Of a stretch of DNA of 64,000 bases, positions 16,476 to 23,587 are shown piece by piece (position 1 is the first letter of the stretch; every line of letters begins with the position of its first letter). Origin of the DNA: Desulfovibrio subterraneus (GTDB lineage Bacteria > Desulfobacterota > Desulfovibrionia > Desulfovibrionales > Desulfovibrionaceae); NCBI RefSeq assembly GCF_013340285.1, contig NZ_BLVO01000013.1, positions 665,574 to 729,573 on the forward strand. Direction: 5' to 3'. Position numbers and translations under genes: made by a program. A model generated the notes under the pieces. The model worked only from the letters and a program-made list of their open reading frames with translations. It had not been told where the DNA came from and made no database searches.

Positions 16476-18140
16476 GTGCGTATCGGCATAGATGTAGGGG
16501 GAACCCATACGGACGCGGTGGTGGTTGACGGCGGCAGGGTGGTTGCTTCTGCCAAGGTCTCTACTGATCATCTCAATCTGCTGTTTTCGGTGCAGAGTGC
16601 ACTCAAGGCGGTGCTTGCAGATGTTGACCCCAAGGCTGTTTCGCGCCTGAATCTTTCCACCACGCTGTCCACCAATGCCATTGTCGAAGGCAGGACAGAG
16701 GACGTGGGCGTGCTGGTTTCCGCCGGTCCCGGTATCGACCCGGACGACTATCAGGTTGGTCCGTACTACTACACCGTCAGTGGCTCCATAGATCACAGGG
16801 GGGAGGAGATCTCTCCGCCCGACGAGATAGAGATGGATGCGCTGGTGCGCAACTGCTGCGAGACAGGACTCAAGGTCTACGCGGTGGTGGGCAAATTTTC
16901 CACCCGCAACCCTGCCCATGAGAGCATGTTTGCTGACAGGCTCATGGCCTGCGCGGACTTTGTGTCGCAGGGGCACCGCATTTCCGGTCAACTCAATTTT
17001 CCCCGCCGCATTGCCACCGCCTATTACAATTCAGCTGTCTGGCGCATCTACAACAAGTTTGCCGATGCCATAGAGCAGAGCGTGCGCGAATACGGCATTT
17101 ATGCGCCGGTGCATATTCTCAAGGCGGACGGTGGCACCATGCCTCTGGCCATTTCACGCGAGCATCCTGTGGAATCCATCCTTTCGGGACCGGCCGCCAG
17201 CGTCATGGGCATTATCGCCCTGTGCGACATCCGGCAGGATTCCGTGATTCTCGACATAGGCGGCACGACAACCGACATTGCCATCTTTGCGTCCGGTTCT
17301 CCGGTCATAGAGAACGACGGTATAGAAGTGGGCAGTTATCCTACTCTCGTCCGCGCGCTGCGTACCCGTTCCATAGGCATTGGCGGCGATTCGCGCCTGC
17401 ATGTGCAGGCCGGTGCCGTGCGTGTGGGGCCAGAACGCATAGGCCCCTGCATGGCCGCCGGTGGCAAGCAGCCTACCCTTATAGATGCCCTCATCTACAA
17501 GGGCCTTGCTGACTTCGGCGATACGGAAGCCAGTAAGGAAGGGATACGGAGCCTTGCCACCCTGTGGGACATGTTCCCGGATGCGCTTGCGGATGCAGCC
17601 ATTGAAACGGCCGTGAACGCCATAGCGCGCGCAGTTGAAGGCCTGCTGGAAGAAGTGAACTCCCGCCCCGTGTACACGATCATGGAGCTGATTGAAGGCG
17701 CAAAGCTCGAACCGAGCCGTATCTACATCATGGGCGGACCAGCCAAGGCATTCAGCAGCCTTCTGGCCAAGGCCATGCAGCGGCGGGTGGAAGTTCCCGA
17801 ACAGCACGCCATTGCCAACGCCATTGGTGCCGCGCTTACCCGCACGACCTTTGAACTCGAACTTTTTGCGGATACCGAAAAGGGCATCCGCTTCATTCCC
17901 ACGCTCGGCATCAGGGATTCCGTCACCCGCGGCTATATGCTGGAGCACGCCCGCAAGGATGCCGTGAGCATGCTGCTGGCGCATCTGGGCGAACAGGGCG
18001 TCGCCGTTCCCGAAGGAAATGTGGATGTTCTGGAGGCAAGCAGCTTCAACATGGTGGGCGACTACGGCACGGTCGGCCGCAATATCCGCGTCAAATGTCA
18101 GGTGCGCCCCGGAGTGGCGCAGGAGTTTCGTCATGATTAA
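16476..18140 (+). CDS. Hydantoinase/oxoprolinase family protein (HyuA-like)
   Basis: This is a 554-aa protein of the hydantoinase A/5-oxoprolinase family, ATP-dependent enzymes that open cyclic amides. It has the actin-like phosphate loop MRIGIDVGGTHTDAVVVDGG at the N-terminus and the second phosphate motif VILDIGGTTTDIAIF near residue 256. No HyuB-like partner is adjacent, so it may be one of the stand-alone members whose substrate is unknown. It starts with GTG, preceded by GGGAGG. Its stop codon overlaps the start of the NagZ-like gene by 8 bp, indicating coupled translation. Confidence 0.82.
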   Translation: MRIGIDVGGTHTDAVVVDGGRVVASAKVSTDHLNLLFSVQSALKAVLADVDPKAVSRLNLSTTLSTNAIVEGRTEDVGVLVSAGPGIDPDDYQVGPYYYTVSGSIDHRGEEISPPDEIEMDALVRNCCETGLKVYAVVGKFSTRNPAHESMFADRLMACADFVSQGHRISGQLNFPRRIATAYYNSAVWRIYNKFADAIEQSVREYGIYAPVHILKADGGTMPLAISREHPVESILSGPAASVMGIIALCDIRQDSVILDIGGTTTDIAIFASGSPVIENDGIEVGSYPTLVRALRTRSIGIGGDSRLHVQAGAVRVGPERIGPCMAAGGKQPTLIDALIYKGLADFGDTEASKEGIRSLATLWDMFPDALADAAIETAVNAIARAVEGLLEEVNSRPVYTIMELIEGAKLEPSRIYIMGGPAKAFSSLLAKAMQRRVEVPEQHAIANAIGAALTRTTFELELFADTEKGIRFIPTLGIRDSVTRGYMLEHARKDAVSMLLAHLGEQGVAVPEGNVDVLEASSFNMVGDYGTVGRNIRVKCQVRPGVAQEFRHD

Positions 18141-19263
18141 GCGTTTGCTGGTCTGCATAATGCTCTTTCTGGCGGCGGGGTTGATTCCCGCCGCTTCTGC
18201 TTTTGCCAAGGTCACGGCCAAGGCTTCTCTGCACGATATGGTCGGTCAGATGCTGCTGGTGGGATTCCGCGGCATGGAAGTAACGCCGGAAAGCCCGGTA
18301 ATGCGTGACATCATGCAATACAATGTGGGCGGCGTTATCCTTTTTGACTACGACGTGGCACTCAAGAGCAAGGAGCGGAACATCCGCGACCGTGCTCAGG
18401 TAAAGGCGCTTACGACATCGCTGCAACAGGCGGCCCGCATGCCCCTGTTCATCGCCATAGATCAGGAAGGTGGCCGTGTGGCCCGCCTGAAGGCTGCACA
18501 TGGTTTTCCTGCTACACCTTCCGCCGCCGTGCTCGGTAACGGTACGGTAGAGGCAACACGCAAGGCCGGAGAAACCGTCGGCCGCATGCTGGCCGAGGTG
18601 GGGGTGAACTGGGATTATGCGCCCGTGCTGGATGTGAATGTGAATCCGGATTGTCCCGTCATCGGCAAGCTTGGCCGCAGTTTTTCCGCCGACCCCAAGG
18701 TGGTGGCCGAACATGGTGCCGCCTTTGCCGAAGGGCTGAATGCCCACGGCGTTATCGCCTGCCTCAAGCATTTTCCCGGTCATGGCAGTTCGGCTGCTGA
18801 TTCGCATCTCGGTGTGACGGACATAACCTCCACATGGTCCTTCAAGGAATTGAAACCCTTCAAGACCGTGCTTGAGCAGGGAGCCCGCAACGGGCTGCGC
18901 ACGGCGGTCATGACGGGCCATCTGTTCAACGCCCGTCTGGATGCCGAGTATCCCGCCACCCTTTCCCGCAGCATTATCGGGGGCATTTTGCGCGAGCAGA
19001 TGCGGTACGACGGGGTGATCATTACCGACGATATGCAGATGAAGGCCATTGCCGATGCCTACGGGCTTGAAGAGGCCGTGGAACGCGCCATTCATGCAGG
19101 GGCAGACATGCTGCTCTTCGGCAACAATATCAGTTACGATGCTGACATTGTCCCCAAGGTGACACGCATCATCCTGCGGCTGGTGGATACAAAACGGATT
19201 TCGCGACAGAGGGTGCAGCGTTCATACGAGCGCATCCAGTCCCTCAAGGCAGGTATGCAGTAA
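18133..19263 (+). CDS. Beta-N-acetylhexosaminidase, NagZ-like GH3, with signal peptide
   Basis: This glycoside hydrolase family 3 enzyme (376 aa) probably removes N-acetylglucosamine from muropeptides. Key motifs are IDQEGGRVAR (~109-118), KHFPGHG (212-218), the DSH His/Asp pair at 223-225 that serves as general acid/base in NagZ, and the nucleophile Asp in ITDDMQM (~299). Unlike cytosolic enteric NagZ, it begins with a typical signal peptide (KR followed by LLVCIMLFLAAGLI and an ASA-type cleavage site near residue 23), so it is probably periplasmic. The start at 18133 lies inside the end of the hydantoinase-family gene (ATGATTAA overlap); the longer frame from 18019 reads through that gene and was rejected. 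Confidence 0.88.
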   Translation: MIKRLLVCIMLFLAAGLIPAASAFAKVTAKASLHDMVGQMLLVGFRGMEVTPESPVMRDIMQYNVGGVILFDYDVALKSKERNIRDRAQVKALTTSLQQAARMPLFIAIDQEGGRVARLKAAHGFPATPSAAVLGNGTVEATRKAGETVGRMLAEVGVNWDYAPVLDVNVNPDCPVIGKLGRSFSADPKVVAEHGAAFAEGLNAHGVIACLKHFPGHGSSAADSHLGVTDITSTWSFKELKPFKTVLEQGARNGLRTAVMTGHLFNARLDAEYPATLSRSIIGGILREQMRYDGVIITDDMQMKAIADAYGLEEAVERAIHAGADMLLFGNNISYDADIVPKVTRIILRLVDTKRISRQRVQRSYERIQSLKAGMQ

Positions 19264-19269
19264 AAGAAA

Positions 19270-19471
19270 AGGCGGTGTTAAACACCGCCTCAGGGTAATG
19301 ACAAACCTTCGTTTTCAGTAAACTCATATTCCTGTTAAGCCGGAACTGAGGTCCAAAAACGGATTTTCATCGCTTATACGAGGTGCAGGAACGTTAGGTT
19401 CCTGCCCGGCGGAGCCAAAAAATACCAGAAATGACTTTGTCAGCAGTCTGAGGCGGTGCTAAACACCGCCT
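19270..19471 (+). repeat. Terminator-bracketed repeat element, copy A
   Basis: This is a 202-bp intergenic unit between convergent genes. It begins with the hairpin AGGCGGTGT-TAA-ACACCGCCT (19270-19290) and ends with the near-identical AGGCGGTGCTAAACACCGCCT (19451-19471) followed by TTTG. The core contains GTTTTCAGTAAA, AAGCCGGAACTGAGGTCC, ATCGCTTATACGAGGTGC, the stem GCAGGAAC/GTTCCTGC with a GTTAG loop, CCCGGCGGAGCC, and TGACTTTGTCAGC. TGACAAA after the first hairpin and TTTGTCA before the second are reverse complements. No open frame of note is present. See the findings for comparison with the other copies. Confidence 0.85.
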
Positions 19472-19479
19472 TTGTTATG

Positions 19480-21081
19480 TCATTTGTTCATCAGCTGACG
19501 CAGTTTTTCCCGCTCATTCCAGAACTTGTGGAAGAATTTGACGTCATTGCCCAGAATGTTGCCCAGTTGATTCATGCTTTGCGCCTGAATGAAGTTCTTG
19601 CCCGTATTCTGGTGGTGCACGCAGGTGACATGGCCGCAGTAGAGAATCTCGTATCCCTTGAGTGCCAGATCAAAATCGTGGGCCACGTCATCCATCTGGC
19701 TTGGCGAGAAGCGCAGGTCGAAGGTAGGGCAGTCCAGAAGCGCCTGTCTGCGGAAGACATGGCAGCATCCCATGACATTGGCAGTCGGGCGTATGAAATC
19801 GTACAGCCCCGTATCGTGCTTCATGGGAGGGGTATCAAGGCTTATTCTGATCAGGTCGTCACGCACGACTGAAGGGGTTCTGTAGAGATACTGGTAGCGT
19901 CTGGGAGTGCCGGGGTTAACTATCTTGCAACCGGCAACACCTGCCTTGGGGTGCGCTTCCAAAACTGTCATCAGCGAGGCGAGCCAGTTTTCTTCCACAT
20001 CGACATCATCATCGAGAAATGCCGTGTAATCTGCTTCTCTGGTGCCGGGCAAGGCAACCAGCCAGTTACGGGCTGCCGGAGCGCCTACGTTGACTGGCAG
20101 GGATATGATTTCCAGCCTGTCCGGGAACAATGTGTCGCGTATGCCGGTCACCCTTTCGAGAGAATCGTCCGTGCAGCCGTTCAGCAGTACTGTTATGCGG
20201 GCGTTGCCGATATTGGTTCCTGCGAGGCTGCGGAGTGTTTTCTCGAGAAAATCGGCCTTGTTCCATGAATACAGATAAATATTGATTTTGCGGCTTTCAA
20301 GAAGCTGCCTATCGGGAACGAAGGACTCTGAAAGCGCCTCAAGCCTGTAGCGGACAGGAATCTGGCGGGGGTCTTTCTTGAGGGACCGCATGTAGAGGGA
20401 GGAAGCTGTGCCACGGTCACCCTCAGCATACATGGCTTCTGCAGCCAGGTTGAGCGTGTGGGAGCCAAGAGAATTCTTGTCCATCTTCTCCCATATCTCC
20501 ATGGCCTGTTCTCTGAAACCAAGAGCGGCGTAGTGGTTGAAAAGTATCTGCTGCCAGAAGGGTTCAAGGGGGGGAATGCACTTGAAGGAAGCAAGCCATC
20601 CGCCCGGCATTCTGCCCTCATCGTAGTCCCCGCGCAAAAGGGCAACAGCCGCCCATATACAGGCGGGAAGTTCTTTCAGTATCTGCAGGGCAAGTCTTTC
20701 GCCCTGCGCATTGTTGCTGATGCTGAAGTGGTTTTGTGCCCGCTGGCGGAGATCCTGCGGGGGAGCGATCCGTTTGAGAAGGCTGATTCTCTTTTTTAAT
20801 TCATCGCTTGGGGTTATGTGATCAAGCAGCTGCAGCACAGATTCGTCAAGCGGGGCGAACTGGGCTGTTACCGCGGTGCATTGTAATAAAGCTGATTTTG
20901 CGCCTGCATGGGTTGATATGTTCTCATCAGAGAACAGCCTGTTGATGTAGGCAATGGCTGCCACGTCATCCAGAGTGAAGTTGCCGGAATAGTTGGCAAG
21001 ATGGGCGCAGACTTCATCCAGTGTCAGATGTGCCAGTTCCTGATGTAACCCCGGTGTAACCCATGCAAGGGGAGAAGGCAT
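19480..21081 (-). CDS. Family 2 glycosyltransferase with N-terminal TPR-like helical region
   Basis: This is a 533-aa protein. The first ~240 residues are helical and TPR-like (repeated A/G-L-Y/A patterns such as AAEAMYAEGDRGTASSLYMR). Residues ~265-533 form a GT-A fold family 2 glycosyltransferase: INIYLYSWNKADFLEKTL at its start, ITVLLNGCTDDS, NVGAPAARN, and the metal-binding acidic motif AFLDDDVDVEENW. A C-terminal DDVAHDFDLALKGYEILYCG segment fits the acceptor region. The start at 21081 has AGGAG 8 bp upstream. It is monocistronic and convergent with the NagZ-like gene. The acceptor is unknown; protein or surface polysaccharide glycosylation is possible. Confidence 0.83.
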   Translation of the reverse strand: MPSPLAWVTPGLHQELAHLTLDEVCAHLANYSGNFTLDDVAAIAYINRLFSDENISTHAGAKSALLQCTAVTAQFAPLDESVLQLLDHITPSDELKKRISLLKRIAPPQDLRQRAQNHFSISNNAQGERLALQILKELPACIWAAVALLRGDYDEGRMPGGWLASFKCIPPLEPFWQQILFNHYAALGFREQAMEIWEKMDKNSLGSHTLNLAAEAMYAEGDRGTASSLYMRSLKKDPRQIPVRYRLEALSESFVPDRQLLESRKINIYLYSWNKADFLEKTLRSLAGTNIGNARITVLLNGCTDDSLERVTGIRDTLFPDRLEIISLPVNVGAPAARNWLVALPGTREADYTAFLDDDVDVEENWLASLMTVLEAHPKAGVAGCKIVNPGTPRRYQYLYRTPSVVRDDLIRISLDTPPMKHDTGLYDFIRPTANVMGCCHVFRRQALLDCPTFDLRFSPSQMDDVAHDFDLALKGYEILYCGHVTCVHHQNTGKNFIQAQSMNQLGNILGNDVKFFHKFWNEREKLRQLMNK

Positions 21082-21266
21082 GCGGTACTCCTTTTGAGTA
21101 GCCTGTGGGTAAAATGGTATTGATCTTGTAAACGGTTCGCAAACAAGAACCATGGGTAATTATTACCCTAACCGTCAAGTCAAAGCAAATCCCGTGCAAT
21201 TTTATTGATCCGGCAGCGTGAGGGGGAATTGGAAGAGGGTTGCGCGGAATTGTCATATATTCCCTG

Positions 21267-21294
21267 TTTGTATTCTTTTGAAAAAAGGTATAGT
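21267..21294 (+). promoter_or_regulatory. Candidate sigma-70 promoter for the chemoreceptor-like gene
   Basis: TTTGTA (21267-21272), a 16-bp spacer and TATAGT (21289-21294) lie 38 bp before the chosen start at 21332, within an AT-rich divergent region. Each hexamer matches the consensus at four or five of six positions. Confidence 0.4.
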
Positions 21295-21331
21295 CGCTAC
21301 ATCCTGAAATTGTCATTCTACGGAGTTCGTG

Positions 21332-23557
21332 ATGCGAATCGGGTTACGACTTTTTATCGGGTTCAGTCTGATGCTTCTTCTCATGGCAGCCTTGGTGGCT
21401 GTAGGGTGGGAAGGGCAGCGAAGACTGACCATAGCGCAGGGAGTTCTTGAGCGCAGGGCCATGCTTGAGGCGGAACTGCGCACCATGCAGGCAGGGGCGC
21501 TGCAGTTCATGCTTGAGCCCAAGCCCGGGGCGCTGGACGCGGTGCTATCGCGCAGCGGCCAGCTGGACCAGTCCTTTTCCGCGTTCAAGATGGTGGTTGA
21601 GCATGATGTTGCCGTTCGTCTGGACAAGGCGATGCGGGCGAACATCGAGTTTCGTGGCGCGCTTGAGCGCTGGCAGTCCGTTGCGAATGGCCGCGCAACC
21701 CGCGTGCAGGAAGCGGAGGATGCCGCAACCCAGTTCATGACCTTGTTTGAGGAACTGGCCGGAAAGAAAAGAGATGCCGCCTTTGTGCACCCGGACGGGT
21801 ATGCAAGCGGCGATGTGGTGAATACCCGCCTTGCCGAAATGCGCCTTGTCAACAATGTGCAGCGGGAGTTTTACGAAGCGCGCATGCTTTCGCGTGAATG
21901 GATGCGATCGGGCGATCCCAAGGTGCTGGAAGAGGTGCGCACCCGCATGGGAACCGTGCTCAGCCTGCTCGGCGATCTGAAGGAGACCATGACGGCAATG
22001 GCCGACAAGGATTTTGCCGATACCCTGCTGGCCCACGGGCGGGATTATATTGCGGCCCTGAGCGATCTTGAGGATTCCACGGGGCTGATGAACGATGTTC
22101 GTTCCACCCTTGCATTGGCCGTTGCGGACATGCGTGATCCCATGACCGTGCTTGCAGACAAATACGAGGCAGACCTCGATTATGTTCATGACATAGGTTC
22201 GCTGACGGTCGGGGGCATAGTAGCCTTTGCAGTGTTTGTGGCGCTTATTTTCACCCTCATCATCAGTTCGGGCGTGCGCAAGCGGCTGCAGAGGGCACAG
22301 AATGCCCTTGATGCGCTTGCTGGCGGCGAATGCCCTGTGCGTGATCCCAAGGACAGCGTCGAGGACATGGGCCAGCTTACGGATGCCATGCAGCGTCTGG
22401 CGCTGAGCAGTGCCGACATGGCTGAATGCGCCAAGGCCATGGCCGAAGGGGAGTGGAACAGGCCTGTTCCTGTTCGTTCTGAAAATGATGTTCTGGGCAA
22501 TGCCCTTCTGCAGCTTGCCGAGAGCGGCCAGGCGCTGCGCGAAGGGCTTGCGCGAGGCGCAGCCGGTGACTTCCATGTTGTTGAGGCTCCCCGTTCCGGC
22601 AAGGACGAAACCATGGCGGCGCTGAACGGCCTGCAGAAGTTTGTCTGCGTGAAGGTCGGTTCTGCCCGCAATGCGTCCGTAGCTGTGCGCGATGCGGCAG
22701 GCAGGGCCATGGAGGCCCTCAAGGCGCTGGAAGCGAGGCTCACAGGACGCGGTGCTGCCCCCGCACCCACAGGTCAGATCGGAGAGGTGCTGCCCAGACT
22801 TGAGTCTGTGAATGCAGCCCTGAAAGGGAACGCAGCCAGCCTCAGGGATGCAGGCAAGGGCGCAGACAGGCTTGCGGGTGCTGTTTCCCGGCTTGATGCT
22901 GAGTTCCGTTCTCTCATGGGCAAGGCTACCTTTGCAGAAGACATTGCCAGACAGATAGAAACGCTGGCCATCAACGTGAATATCGAGATGGGCAGGGTGG
23001 GCGACAGCGCAGGCGGCCTTGCTGCCATTGTCAACGAACTGCGTGGCGTGGTGGAGCGTTGCCGCGAACATGCAGCAGCCATGGGAGAATCACTCTATGC
23101 CGGACGCAGGGCTTCTGACGATACCGCTGTGTTAATCCGCGATGTGCAGGAAACGCTGGGGCAGGGCATTCAGGAAGTGGCAGCCGGTGCCGCCGTTCTT
23201 GAAGACGAGATGGTTGCTCTGCGGCGCATGGCTTCCTCGCGCACGGCGCAGGCCCGCCCGGGTGAACGTGATGAAGAGTTGCGCTCTCTCGCTGCAACCA
23301 TGGGTAAGGCCTTCAGCGGCCTTGTCATGGAACTGAACACCTTGCGGTCTGCCCTTGATGCCTTCATTATTGCCGAAGGGCAGGTGCCTCAATCTTCTCC
23401 GCACAGTGCCGGACGTACTCCGTCAGGCGAGAACGCCGACAGGCAGAGTGACACCCAGTCTGCTACTGTCCGGAAACCTTCTGTTCGGTCCATGCCGCCC
23501 CTGAGGATGGGGAAAGGGAAGGATGACTTCTCTGAAATGGAAGGAGAAGAACTGTAA
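21332..23557 (+). CDS. Chemoreceptor-like HAMP protein with degenerate signalling tip
   Basis: This is a 741-aa membrane protein built like a methyl-accepting chemotaxis protein: first membrane helix at ~2-22, a helical periplasmic sensor of ~260 residues, a second membrane helix (TVGGIVAFAVFVALIFTLII) at ~290-310, a HAMP segment, and a long cytoplasmic coiled coil. At ~540-577, where the CheA/CheW-binding tip should be, the sequence keeps the pattern but not the key residues: IARQIETLAINVNIEMGRVG followed by DSAGGLAAIVNELRGVVE. A short Ser/Pro-rich tail replaces any methylation-enzyme docking peptide. The ATG at 21332 sits 6 bp after CGGAG; a GTG at 21329 is the alternative. It probably no longer couples to CheA in the usual way. 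Confidence 0.78.
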   Translation: MRIGLRLFIGFSLMLLLMAALVAVGWEGQRRLTIAQGVLERRAMLEAELRTMQAGALQFMLEPKPGALDAVLSRSGQLDQSFSAFKMVVEHDVAVRLDKAMRANIEFRGALERWQSVANGRATRVQEAEDAATQFMTLFEELAGKKRDAAFVHPDGYASGDVVNTRLAEMRLVNNVQREFYEARMLSREWMRSGDPKVLEEVRTRMGTVLSLLGDLKETMTAMADKDFADTLLAHGRDYIAALSDLEDSTGLMNDVRSTLALAVADMRDPMTVLADKYEADLDYVHDIGSLTVGGIVAFAVFVALIFTLIISSGVRKRLQRAQNALDALAGGECPVRDPKDSVEDMGQLTDAMQRLALSSADMAECAKAMAEGEWNRPVPVRSENDVLGNALLQLAESGQALREGLARGAAGDFHVVEAPRSGKDETMAALNGLQKFVCVKVGSARNASVAVRDAAGRAMEALKALEARLTGRGAAPAPTGQIGEVLPRLESVNAALKGNAASLRDAGKGADRLAGAVSRLDAEFRSLMGKATFAEDIARQIETLAINVNIEMGRVGDSAGGLAAIVNELRGVVERCREHAAAMGESLYAGRRASDDTAVLIRDVQETLGQGIQEVAAGAAVLEDEMVALRRMASSRTAQARPGERDEELRSLAATMGKAFSGLVMELNTLRSALDAFIIAEGQVPQSSPHSAGRTPSGENADRQSDTQSATVRKPSVRSMPPLRMGKGKDDFSEMEGEEL

Positions 23558-23561
23558 AATT

Positions 23562-23587
23562 AAAGCCGCCCGAGGGCGGCTTTTTTT
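23562..23587. terminator. Intrinsic terminator shared by convergent genes
   Basis: AAAGCCGCC (23562-23570) pairs with GGCGGCTTT (23575-23583), loop CGAG, followed by a run of T. The EAL-CBS-GGDEF gene ends on the minus strand within its T-run, so it can serve both convergent genes. Confidence 0.9.

Noticed and set aside
21545-23071. 508-aa minus-strand frame opposite the chemoreceptor-like gene
   Set aside because: It has antisense-type composition and no start signal; the plus-strand gene has membrane helices and a HAMP segment in order.
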